A DNA stretch of 64,000 nt, taken from positions 1-64,000 of the forward strand of contig NZ_QPEP01000005.1 of the NCBI RefSeq assembly GCF_003577475.1. The letters run 5' to 3'. Below the pieces are notes generated by a model that worked only from the letters and a program-made list of their open reading frames with translations, searched no databases and had not been told where the DNA came from. The translations under genes and the position numbers were made by a program. The DNA is from Salinibius halmophilus (lineage in GTDB: Bacteria; Pseudomonadota; Gammaproteobacteria; Pseudomonadales; Natronospirillaceae). Positions 9,724 through 17,555 of the stretch are shown here, one piece after another (within the stretch, counting starts at the first letter, position 1; every line of letters starts with the position of its first letter).

Positions 9724-10743
9724 CTAATCCGTGTCGAGGTCATTGGGTTGGTCGACTGCTTGTAAAGGAGATTGCTCGCCAGCTAGGTTACCTGTGCTGA
9801 ATTGCCCTTGCTGGTAGAGAAGAATTTCCCCGCGCCCGGCCAACTGTATGCCGCTGTCAACGCCAATCACTTTGCCGTTAAAGCGGCTACGAATATGCTG
9901 CTGTGGAGTGTGACCGACGATGACGCGTTCGGCGCCATATTGGGTGAGCCCCGCTTGCACATCTTGCTCTGTTAGCCCTGAGTTGGGTTTAAAGTATCCG
10001 CGATACCAAAACGGGCCGTCTAGGTCATGAATGCAGCCATACAATGGGTGGGCAAAAACGGCTTCACGCTCAATACCAAATGCCTGGCGGGCGCGATCGT
10101 TCACTTCTTGCATTGTTAACTGATGCGCTAAAAAGCTAGGTGATAGACCGCCGTGAACAAATAGTGACTTGTTTAACCGAATCATGGTTGGCCACTGTCG
10201 CATCCAGCTACCCAGCACCCAGTCTTTATTAAACAAGTCATGGTACTCAAGCCCCAGCTCGCTGGCGAAATCTTGATAATGCTGGGCAAGGTAGCGCCAA
10301 GATTTCCGCATGATCATGAACTCGTGATTACCCAGTAAGCAGTGTACCTTACCCCCTGCAAGCTGCGCTTGTGCCTGTAATTTATAAAGCAACCAGAATA
10401 TGCGAATGACTCCATCGCCACGGTCGAATATATCGCCCAGCATCACTAGGTGCCCTTTGCCATAACACCAGTTCTGTTGTGCGTCGATTATTTGATGACG
10501 AGTGAGCAGTTCAATAACAGTTTGATACTGGCCGTGTACATCGCTCAGCGCAGCAAACTTTTCAACTTGATCAAACTCGACTGAAATAACGGGTGTGTGA
10601 TGAGTGTGCAGGGTCGCCGGCGAACAGAACGTTGGCTGCGAATCCGGCAATGTGCTGGTGAGAACGCCCGACTTATCGGGCATAAACGATTGCCATTGGT
10701 TGGCTAGGCTCGGGTGTTTACGTATATATGGGCCGTCGAACAT
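9724..10743 (-). CDS. Calcineurin-like metallophosphoesterase
   Basis: 339 residues. Metal-binding motifs in order are LSDVHGQYQTV, MLGDIFDRGD, CLLGNHEFM, VHGG and VIGVDSG/GHTPQQH, the complete di-metal signature of PPP-like phosphoesterases (D-x-H, G-D-x-x-D-R-G, G-N-H-E, H, G-H). It resembles bacterial PPP-type serine/threonine phosphatases or ApaH-like enzymes. Substrate not decided. It is probably cytoplasmic, as no signal peptide is seen. It is a single gene, separated from the MFS gene by the stop-spanning repeats. Confidence 0.85.
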   Translation of the reverse strand: MFDGPYIRKHPSLANQWQSFMPDKSGVLTSTLPDSQPTFCSPATLHTHHTPVISVEFDQVEKFAALSDVHGQYQTVIELLTRHQIIDAQQNWCYGKGHLVMLGDIFDRGDGVIRIFWLLYKLQAQAQLAGGKVHCLLGNHEFMIMRKSWRYLAQHYQDFASELGLEYHDLFNKDWVLGSWMRQWPTMIRLNKSLFVHGGLSPSFLAHQLTMQEVNDRARQAFGIEREAVFAHPLYGCIHDLDGPFWYRGYFKPNSGLTEQDVQAGLTQYGAERVIVGHTPQQHIRSRFNGKVIGVDSGIQLAGRGEILLYQQGQFSTGNLAGEQSPLQAVDQPNDLDTD

Positions 10744-10803
10744 AATAATGCTTGGGTAATGAACAAGCCCATATTATGACAGGGTGAAAAACAGAAGTCG
10801 TTT

Positions 10804-10863
10804 TTATTCAACTTCTGGCTACTCAACCTCGGACTATTCAACCTCGGACTACTCAACCTCTGG
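10804..10863 (-). repeat. Four 15-bp tandem repeats spanning the MFS gene stop codon
   Basis: On the minus strand the last codons of the MFS gene and its stop read CCAGAGGTTGAGTAG. This 15-bp unit recurs three more times directly downstream with small changes (TCCGAGGTTGAATAG, TCCGAGGTTGAGTAG, CCAGAAGTTGAATAA). Every unit ends in an in-frame stop, so readthrough of one stop meets another after four residues (x-E-V-E). Confidence 0.9.
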
Positions 10864-12147
10864 TAGGGCCAGCGACATCACAACGCCTAACATGCCCAAG
10901 CACATCAGGGTGAAGAGCACCACCACAGCACCCAGTGAGCTTAATAAGGCTGTCAGGCCACCCACACCTAGCAGTACTATGCCAATAAGGGTGTTGCACA
11001 CAGAAACATAAGTTGTGCGCTGATCACCTTCGGCCATGTTGGTTAGGTAGGTTTTGCGCCCAACTCGAACGCCTTGATGGCTGATGGTCAACAACACGTA
11101 TAACAATGGCAAGGTGGCGGGGAAGGCTAGGGCGCTTGGCAGCGCTACTGCAAGGGCAATCACCAATAAGCAGATGGCAGATGCCCCAGCACCTGCCCAT
11201 ACCATGGTTTGCCGGCTGGATAGGTCGGCAAATCGGCCCCAAAAAGGCCCAGACAAAAAGCCTGCCGCACCACTCGCCGCCATAAAAAACACTAACTGGC
11301 TAATATCTACCTCGTCTTGGTTCGCCAATAGTACCAGGTAGGGGGCAGCCAAGGCTGAGCAGAGTAAGAATGAGCGTGCTAACACGAAGCGGCGAAATGC
11401 TGCGTCGCGCGCAATAATGGATAGGTTCGCCATTGCTGCTTGCCAGCCATTCTTACCGCCTGAAACTTCACCGGCGTATTCTTCTACTTGCCAGAAGATG
11501 GCGCTGGCAATGAACCAAGAGAGCCCAGCCACGCCAAGCAGTACGATCACGCTATCCAGGCTGTTAACTTGCCCAAATAAGAATAATAAACCAGCGGATA
11601 CTAGTGTTACCAATCCCGACACCGAGCTGGCTATGCCGTTTAATCTGCCACGTTGTGGTTTAGGAATCACCTTACCTGTTACATCTTTCGTGGCAATGGA
11701 GCACAGTCCACGCGCAAGTGAGAAGCCGATAAGCCAGAGTATAATCAGACCACCGGCCAATAGCCCACTACTAAAAGCGGCGCTAAGCGCCATGCAAAAT
11801 ACGAATAGGCCTTGCAAAATACTGCCCAAAATCCAGGCGTACTTGCGCCGCTCAAATGAACGTACATAGCTTGCAATGACCAGCTGAGGCAGCATAGAGC
11901 CACTTTCACGGATAGGGACGAGAAAACCAATCAAAAATAATGGCGCCCCGAGTGCTTGCAGCAACCAAGGCAGAATCACCTTTGGGTTAAGCAGCGCATC
12001 ACCAAGTTGTGTAAGCGACTGTGCGCTCAGCATTTTGAAAAAGTTACCGGGTACTTCTCGGCATGAGGCGTCTGGAATCTCGTTACAGGCGCGAGCGTCC
12101 TCGTTGTTGACGATCAGCTCATGAAGCGTCTTGGTTGTGCGGGTCAT
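10849..12147 (-). CDS. MFS transporter
   Basis: 432 residues with about twelve hydrophobic segments. An N-terminal cytoplasmic stretch of about 40 residues precedes the first helix. Features include the basic loop SFERRKYAWILGS after helix 2 and GRLNGIASSVSGL near mid-N-half, then a second half with FWGRFADLSSRQTMVW. It fits a major facilitator permease in the inner membrane. The substrate cannot be deduced and the neighbours (phosphoesterase, GH8 cellulase) give only weak context. The C terminus, PEVE, is repeated past the stop by the 15-bp units at 10804-10863. Confidence 0.8.
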   Translation of the reverse strand: MTRTTKTLHELIVNNEDARACNEIPDASCREVPGNFFKMLSAQSLTQLGDALLNPKVILPWLLQALGAPLFLIGFLVPIRESGSMLPQLVIASYVRSFERRKYAWILGSILQGLFVFCMALSAAFSSGLLAGGLIILWLIGFSLARGLCSIATKDVTGKVIPKPQRGRLNGIASSVSGLVTLVSAGLLFLFGQVNSLDSVIVLLGVAGLSWFIASAIFWQVEEYAGEVSGGKNGWQAAMANLSIIARDAAFRRFVLARSFLLCSALAAPYLVLLANQDEVDISQLVFFMAASGAAGFLSGPFWGRFADLSSRQTMVWAGAGASAICLLVIALAVALPSALAFPATLPLLYVLLTISHQGVRVGRKTYLTNMAEGDQRTTYVSVCNTLIGIVLLGVGGLTALLSSLGAVVVLFTLMCLGMLGVVMSLALPEVE

Positions 12148-12201
12148 AGTCGTCCTTTTTACCAGTTTGCATACCAGTACGCGGGGGCAACCAAATAAGT
12201 T

Positions 12202-12457
12202 GACACCCGCAAGCAGGACGCTAGTTATAACATTAAACCACGTAGACTGGATCCCCGATCAACGCACTCGGGGATGACTAATGCGTCACACCCGCGCAGG
12301 CGGGTGTCTAGTTACAAGCCCTTGGACCATGAAGACTAGATCCCCGATAAACCCACTCGGGGATGACGAATACGGTCACACCCGCGCAGGCGGGTGTCTA
12401 GTTATAAGCCCTTAAACCTTGAAGACTAGATCCCCGATAAAACCACTCGGGGATGAC
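12202..12457. repeat. REP-like intergenic repeats, about three units of 80 bp
   Basis: The 320-bp gap between the MFS and GH8 genes holds a repeated block. Each unit joins a palindrome CACCCGCGCAGGCGGGTG, a linker near CTAGTTATAAGCCCTT, and a second palindrome ATCCCCGAT...ACTCGGGGAT. Units begin near 12202 (degenerate), 12287 and 12378. The layout is that of REP/BIME-type dispersed palindromes; no spacer diversity as in CRISPR is present. Confidence 0.8.
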
Positions 12458-12467
12458 AAACAAGACC

Positions 12468-13799
12468 TTACAGCGTTGGCCAGAGATCGACAGCCGTTAG
12501 TACACTTAACACCCGAATTGAGCTACCAAAATAAAATTCGGATTCCATTGGATGTTCGGTGGTGAGTTTGCGCCAAAGGGCGTCGCGCCAACTGGCAATC
12601 TCTGGGCGATCATCGGCGACAGCTGCCACTAGCAATGGTGCGGTGAACGTTAGGTCTGTCCAAGCCGTTTCAATCCACTCGCCTTGCTGCGGGCCACTAA
12701 GCCATACGCCAGGGTAAACTTGTGCGGGGTCGCCATTAGATTTAGCGATAAAGAAGTCATTCATCCACTCGATGTTGTCGTCTAGTGAACTGACTTCGTT
12801 GTACACACCCGGCATGGAAATGCGCCACGGCTGGCGAGCCGAGTTGTAATAATAGTGGCTATCAAAGTCACTTTCTAAATGGTTCGCCGGCGCCACGGTA
12901 AAGTTGCCAGCTTGGTCAATAATGCCGAAGTCGGGCAATAAGGGCAGGCTGGCAACCGTGTTGAGTTCAACATGATTCACCATGCGATCGGCAGCACTCT
13001 GCCAAGTGCTGGCATTTTGCTGATCAAAGGCGGCAAAGGTCGTCAGGTGTTGAATCAAGAAATCTGAAGGGCGAGTCGTATTCTGATAGACCGGCGCGGT
13101 GGCAGCCCAATCGCCTAAACGAAGGGATCCGTCTGGCATAACTATGGTGGCACGAATGTCGTCTAACAAAGATTGCGCGAGTGTGTCGTACCCTTGCTCT
13201 GGCCAAAGCTTATTAGCAATGATAAGCGCGTAGGCCATATCTAAATCGCCATCGGTCGCCGAGTTTGCTTCGCCACCTGGACGGTCGATGATGGTACCCG
13301 CACCTGCCACACCAGCGCCAGTTTCGGCGTTGAGGCCAGTATCCCATTGCTGCCATGCCATTAGGTTGGTGCCGGCATAGCTCTTGTGCGCCTGCCAGTA
13401 GTTTACCATGGCATCAAACTCGGCTTTCGCGGTAGTGCGAGCATCTTGCGCGGCCACTGCCACCAAAATGAGCATACCGTAACCGTGGCCTTCAGAGACA
13501 GAAATGGCTTGCTTGTCGGTCATCCAGCTTTCGCTGCGCTCTAGCTCGGCATAATCCACAAATAGCTGCGAGTTGTCTGCTTGTTGCACAGGTTTGAGGA
13601 ATCGATCTAGCCAAGCGTTAGAAAGTGACAAGGCTTCTTGTTGAAGGCTTACGACATCTCCCGATGGCATCGCCCCATAAAACTCTGTTGCTGGCTGTGG
13701 TGTTTGGTCGGTGATTGGAGTGATCAAAATATTGCAAGCGGTAAGCAAACCACTGGCTGCCAGTGCTGCGACGATAGGCGTTAAGCGTGTTGTTCTCAT
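12468..13799 (-). CDS. Glycoside hydrolase family 8 lipoprotein (endoglucanase-like)
   Basis: 443 residues from the ATG at 13799. A longer frame begins at 13889, but only the 13799 start gives a clean lipoprotein signal, MRTTRLTPIVAALAASGLL, with lipobox LTAC. The catalytic domain has the GH8 acid residue in ISVSEGHGYGMLI (near residue 105) and the conserved ATDGDLDMAYALI (near 210), typical of BcsZ-like endo-beta-1,4-glucanases. It is likely anchored in the outer membrane or periplasm, acting on cellulose-like glucan or related polymers. No bcs genes are nearby, so it may serve degradation rather than cellulose synthesis. Confidence 0.88.
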   Translation of the reverse strand: MRTTRLTPIVAALAASGLLTACNILITPITDQTPQPATEFYGAMPSGDVVSLQQEALSLSNAWLDRFLKPVQQADNSQLFVDYAELERSESWMTDKQAISVSEGHGYGMLILVAVAAQDARTTAKAEFDAMVNYWQAHKSYAGTNLMAWQQWDTGLNAETGAGVAGAGTIIDRPGGEANSATDGDLDMAYALIIANKLWPEQGYDTLAQSLLDDIRATIVMPDGSLRLGDWAATAPVYQNTTRPSDFLIQHLTTFAAFDQQNASTWQSAADRMVNHVELNTVASLPLLPDFGIIDQAGNFTVAPANHLESDFDSHYYYNSARQPWRISMPGVYNEVSSLDDNIEWMNDFFIAKSNGDPAQVYPGVWLSGPQQGEWIETAWTDLTFTAPLLVAAVADDRPEIASWRDALWRKLTTEHPMESEFYFGSSIRVLSVLTAVDLWPTL

Positions 13800-13975
13800 A
13801 AAGTGTCCTTGGGTCTTTTTGTTGTATGGGAACGATACCATATTGATTATTGACCAGAATATGAACAGTTTTTGTGCCCAAGTTGGCAACTTATTGTTTT
13901 TTTAACGCGAATTTGGAATCTACCGATGTTTGCCGTAGTTGCTATGCTTCTTAAAAAGCCCGAGAAGTTGAACTG

Positions 13976-14497
13976 ATGCAAAAGCAAAGCGGTTTTACGA
14001 TTATTGAGTTAGTGATAGTGATAGTATTGCTGGGCATACTAGCGGCCGTTGCAGTGCCAAGATTTGTCAACCTCACCAGTGCTGCGAAATCATCACAACT
14101 AGAATCGATCGCCGGCACAATGCACAGCTCGCTTTTGTTGATCAAAGCACAAGCATTGGTGCGAGGGCAGGCAGTTGGAAATGGCACAATTAACGTAAAC
14201 GGCACCAACATTGACCTGCTAGACGGCTACCCGTCTGTCGACGGATCGGTTAGCTTTGTTGAGATCAATCGCCAAGTACTGGCTTGGATGGATCTAGATA
14301 TTGTGGATCGAGATACGGCGTTCAGCAACCCAAATGCCGCGCCACTATTTTCCGACAAATCGAGCAGCGCGAATCAAATATTCATTTTTTTCTCAAGCGA
14401 CGCGGCGAGAAGAAGCGTTAGTTTTGGCTGCCAGATTCGATACCAAAATCAAGGCGGTGGAAATTATCTGATTAGAGTTCTAACTAACGAATGTTAA
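13976..14497 (+). CDS. Type IV pilin-like protein, MSHA type
   Basis: 173 residues. The prepilin signal is MQKQSG/FTIIELVIVIVLLGILA, with the peptidase cleavage point after Gly6, Glu at mature position 5 and a long hydrophobic N-terminal helix. AAVAVPRFVNLTSAAKSSQ follows, typical of MshA-like pilins. Two Cys near the C terminus (FGCQIRY and TNEC) can form the D-region disulfide. It would be processed by PilD and assembled into a pilus or pseudopilus. No other msh genes adjoin it, so it is either an orphan pilin or a minor subunit used by a system elsewhere. Confidence 0.85.
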   Translation: MQKQSGFTIIELVIVIVLLGILAAVAVPRFVNLTSAAKSSQLESIAGTMHSSLLLIKAQALVRGQAVGNGTINVNGTNIDLLDGYPSVDGSVSFVEINRQVLAWMDLDIVDRDTAFSNPNAAPLFSDKSSSANQIFIFFSSDAARRSVSFGCQIRYQNQGGGNYLIRVLTNEC

Positions 14498-14542
14498 CGT
14501 AATAATGAATCAAAGGTAAAAGCACCCGTAACTGTTGGGCAG

Positions 14543-14998
14543 ATGACTGAATTATTAAAACGAAAAAAACGAAGCAAAGTGATGACTGTTGAGAGTGGGC
14601 GCCTTTCGCAAGATGCGCCGCTGGCGGTCAATGCTTCAGACAAAGCTGCTTTGGTTCGTCGCTCGGTGAAAAAACAGAGTCGGGTCGCTAGGTTGCTCGA
14701 TTTACTCGACGCAGGGAAAAAGCGCCGACGAGCTAGCGTTGACCGCACTGAATTATCACAGCGCAGCCTCGCAAAAGAAGCAATCGTGCTAGCGGTTCGC
14801 CGTGGCAAACTCACTGGTGTGGGGCATCATTGTTCAGATTGTAAACGCCATGCTAACCCCATATGGCGATACAGCGAGAGTAACCGGGGGACGGTGTTCT
14901 TGTGCTCGCCCTGTAAAATAGCCGCGTTTGAGCGATCCTTTGGTCATGCCGACATCATGCCGCTTACAGTTTCGCGAAAGAAGCATAAGGACCATTAA
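14543..14998 (+). CDS. Small basic protein with a Cys4 zinc-ribbon-like motif
   Basis: 151 residues, strongly basic (many KKR/RKK clusters in the first 75). The C-terminal half contains HHCSDCKRH (near residue 97) and, 20-odd residues on, FLCSPCKIAAFERSFG, giving a C-x2-C ... C-x2-C pattern that could bind one zinc. It may bind nucleic acid, but this is inference. It lies 45 bp after the pilin-like gene on the same strand. No known family was recognised. Confidence 0.55.
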   Translation: MTELLKRKKRSKVMTVESGRLSQDAPLAVNASDKAALVRRSVKKQSRVARLLDLLDAGKKRRRASVDRTELSQRSLAKEAIVLAVRRGKLTGVGHHCSDCKRHANPIWRYSESNRGTVFLCSPCKIAAFERSFGHADIMPLTVSRKKHKDH

Positions 14999-15220
14999 CA
15001 AAAGGCAAAAATAAATCTAAAAACGCAGTAAAAAATACTAGGCGATTACACAGTTTTACCTACAATACAGCGCGAGTATGAATCGAACGTACGAATCTTA
15101 AGCGCCACCTCCTGAAAGCTTTTGCTGTGCCCCTCAGTAATCAACGCTAACCAAAAAACCGTCCGAAACACCTCATTGTTATTTTTTATCCTTTTTTCTC
15201 TATTAAGGAGAATGATCTCA

Positions 15221-16390
15221 ATGCAACAGAAAATTGATGTGGCTGATTACTACAGCGCCGATGTGTTTACCCGAATCAAACAACTGGCTGATAGCAAAGA
15301 AACGCCTTTTGTGGTGATCGACAAACAAACCATTAGCGACTCGTATGATGAGTTGGTCGACAATTTTCCTAAGGCCAAAATTTACTATGCAGTGAAAGCA
15401 AACCCTGCAAATGAAATTATTGACCTGCTAAACCAAAAAGGCTCGCACTTTGACATCGCCTCTATCTATGAGTTGGACAAAGTAATGGCCTTAGGCACAC
15501 CGGCTGAGCGCATTAGCTTTGGTAACACCATTAAAAAGAGCAAAGACATTCGCTACTTTTATGACAAGGGTGTGCGTTTATTTGCCACGGATTCAGAGCC
15601 GGATTTGCGCAATATTGCTGTTGCTGCCCCAGGTAGCCGAATTTATGTGCGTATTTTAACCGAAGGTTCACAAACGGCAGACTGGCCACTATCTCGCAAG
15701 TTTGGTTGCCAACTTGATATGGCGCTCGACCTACTAATTCTGGCACGTGACCTTGGCTTGGTACCCTATGGTATTTCTTTCCATGTAGGGTCTCAACAGC
15801 ATGATATTGGTGCGTGGGATGCTGCCATTGGTAAAGCAAAGATGATCTTCGAGCGTTTAAAAGACGAAGATGGCATTGATTTAAAAATGATTAACATGGG
15901 TGGTGGCTTCCCAGCCAGTTACCTTAAGAAAACGCATGATTTGGCGACCTACGCCAAAGAAATTCAGCGCTTTCTTGAAGAAGATTTTGGTGATGAGATT
16001 CCTGAAATTGTATTGGAGCCCGGTCGCTCGTTGGTGGGTAACGCCGGCATACTAGTGAGTGAAGTGGTGTTGATTTCGAAGAAGTCACGCACCAGCTTAA
16101 ACCGCTGGATTTATACCGATGTGGGTAAGTTCTCGGGCTTAGCCGAGACCATGGATGAAGCCATTAAATATCCTATTTATGTGGAGAAGCAAGGCGAGCT
16201 AGAAGAGGCGGTGATTGCTGGTCCAACCTGCGATAGCGTTGATATTATGTACGAAAACTACAAGTATGGCCTGCCGCTAAACCTAGCCAGTGGTGACCGC
16301 TTATACTGGCTATCTACGGGTGCTTACACCACTAGTTATTCATCGGTGGAGTTTAACGGCTTCCCACCGCTTGCTAGCTACTTTGTATAA
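15221..16390 (+). CDS. PLP-dependent ornithine/lysine decarboxylase family (fold III)
   Basis: 389 residues from the ATG at 15221, chosen because AAGGAG at 15205 is 10 bp upstream; the ATG at 15212 is too close to it, and the 15122 start would add an unrelated hydrophobic stretch. The PLP lysine lies in YYAVKANPANE (near residue 50). Further marks are the phosphate-binding GGGFPASY loop (near 227), EPGRSLVGNAG (near 268) and the substrate-binding GPTCDSVDI with its Cys (near 330). It would make putrescine or cadaverine in the cytoplasm. The substrate choice between ornithine and lysine is not settled. Confidence 0.85.
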   Translation: MQQKIDVADYYSADVFTRIKQLADSKETPFVVIDKQTISDSYDELVDNFPKAKIYYAVKANPANEIIDLLNQKGSHFDIASIYELDKVMALGTPAERISFGNTIKKSKDIRYFYDKGVRLFATDSEPDLRNIAVAAPGSRIYVRILTEGSQTADWPLSRKFGCQLDMALDLLILARDLGLVPYGISFHVGSQQHDIGAWDAAIGKAKMIFERLKDEDGIDLKMINMGGGFPASYLKKTHDLATYAKEIQRFLEEDFGDEIPEIVLEPGRSLVGNAGILVSEVVLISKKSRTSLNRWIYTDVGKFSGLAETMDEAIKYPIYVEKQGELEEAVIAGPTCDSVDIMYENYKYGLPLNLASGDRLYWLSTGAYTTSYSSVEFNGFPPLASYFV

Positions 16391-16396
16391 CCAAAG

Positions 16397-16420
16397 CGCC
16401 CCAGTCGGGGCGTTTTTTTT
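16397..16420 (+). terminator. Rho-independent terminator
   Basis: Stem CGCCCC/GGGGCG with an AGTC loop and eight T, directly after the decarboxylase stop codon. Confidence 0.92.
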
Positions 16421-16542
16421 GGAGCTCTCGTTGTACGGATAGAGCGAGTGCTGGTGACTATTAAAAAGTGACAAGGTGTCAGGCGCCACACTTGCCGTTA
16501 TTATACGCCGCATTTGAAACATTCAATTTGAGCCTGCAGCCA

Positions 16543-17376
16543 ATGAACAACACTCTAATGAATGTGCAGAAAGCACTATTCAAAATCAATTCGAGCGCCG
16601 TTTTCCAATGGTTTGTGATTGCGGTGATTATTATTTCCGCCCTTACCATTGGTGCCAAAACACATGACTTGCCACCAGCCTTGGTGACAGCACTGTCGTT
16701 TTTAGATGGGGCGATTACGGTTTTCTTTTTAGTTGAAATCATTATTCGTTTTTTAGCCACCGAAAATAAAAAAGCGTTTTTCAAAAGTGGCTGGAACGTA
16801 TTTGATACCATCATTGTGATTGGCAGCATGATTCCAGCCGGTGGTGACGAAGTATTGCTTGCTAGGTTGTTGCGTGTGTTTCGAGTGCTGCGCTTAGTAT
16901 CCATGGTGCCCGAGCTGCGCTTGCTCATCAACGCGCTACTCAAAGCTATCCCTCGCATGGGCTATATTGCCTTGCTGATGTTCGTCATCTTCTATATCTA
17001 TGCGGCGGTGGGCAGTATTTTATTCCATGACATCAATGAAACGCTCTGGGGCAATGTGTCGATCTCTATGCTTACGCTGTTTCGGGTGGCCACATTTGAA
17101 GACTGGACGGATGTGATGTACGAAACCATGGCCCATCACCCACTGAGCTGGATTTACTACTTGTCGTTTATCTTTTTAACGGCATTTATTTTCTTAAACA
17201 TGATGGTGGGTACCATCTTGGAAGTCATGGGCGAAGAGCATGAAAACTTCCGCGCCGAAGCGCACGGCGAGAGCAAAGAAGGTGGCGAACCGGCTAGCCG
17301 TGCCCAAATTGAAAAACTTGAGACTGAGTTAGCCGAAATTAAAGCGCTGCTGCAATCGAGTCAGCCAAAGGGTTAG
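16543..17376 (+). CDS. Voltage-gated-like ion channel protein
   Basis: About 277 residues from the ATG at 16543 (a second ATG at 16558 is equally possible; no strong ribosome site decides). It shows six transmembrane segments. S4 is Arg-rich (ARLLRVFRVLRLVSMVPELR). The pore loop is FRVATFEDWTDV before a hydrophobic S6 (LTAFIFLNMMVGTILEVMGE). An acidic coiled-coil tail ends it. This is the architecture of single-domain bacterial cation channels of the NaChBac kind; ion selectivity is not certain. Its last roughly 260 bp are repeated at 49767, where the island ends. Confidence 0.85.
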   Translation: MNNTLMNVQKALFKINSSAVFQWFVIAVIIISALTIGAKTHDLPPALVTALSFLDGAITVFFLVEIIIRFLATENKKAFFKSGWNVFDTIIVIGSMIPAGGDEVLLARLLRVFRVLRLVSMVPELRLLINALLKAIPRMGYIALLMFVIFYIYAAVGSILFHDINETLWGNVSISMLTLFRVATFEDWTDVMYETMAHHPLSWIYYLSFIFLTAFIFLNMMVGTILEVMGEEHENFRAEAHGESKEGGEPASRAQIEKLETELAEIKALLQSSQPKG

Positions 17377-17483
17377 CGGCCATCCAAAAACGCCTCAATG
17401 GTGGGCAGGGCGTCAGGCGCTAAGGCTTGCTCGCCTTGCCATCGAAACTTTAGCCAGTCCCAGAATCCAAGTTGGCTGTTAGG
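17113..17483. repeat. Left copy of the direct repeat bounding the island
   Basis: 371 bp covering the 3' end of the channel gene and the 3' end of the hydrolase gene on the other strand. It matches 49767-50136 in the same orientation. From CTGAGCTGG onward I count about 13 substitutions in some 337 bp (roughly 96% identical); the first 40 bp differ more and include a 1-bp indel. Similarity stops at GTTAGG, after which the island sequence begins. Confidence 0.92.
17373..17483 (-). pseudogene. 3' remnant of the alpha/beta hydrolase gene
   Basis: On the minus strand this piece encodes QLGFWDWLKFRWQGEQAL and the ending IEAFLDGR, the last 36 or so residues of the intact hydrolase at 50026. It has no start and no catalytic residues. 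It marks the left edge of the island. Confidence 0.9.
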
Positions 17484-17555
17484 ATCAAGGAATTGACTGT
17501 ATCGTTTAATTCGTTGAATATTGACGCAGTGTTTAAAACAGCAAAAGGAAATTGT

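Noticed and set aside
10784-11011. Plus-strand frame with repeated YSTSD-type residues
   Set aside because: It is the reverse reading of the 15-bp stop-spanning repeats and the end of the MFS gene.
12202-12457. Possible CRISPR array
   Set aside because: Units are near-identical throughout with no unique spacers, and no cas genes occur.
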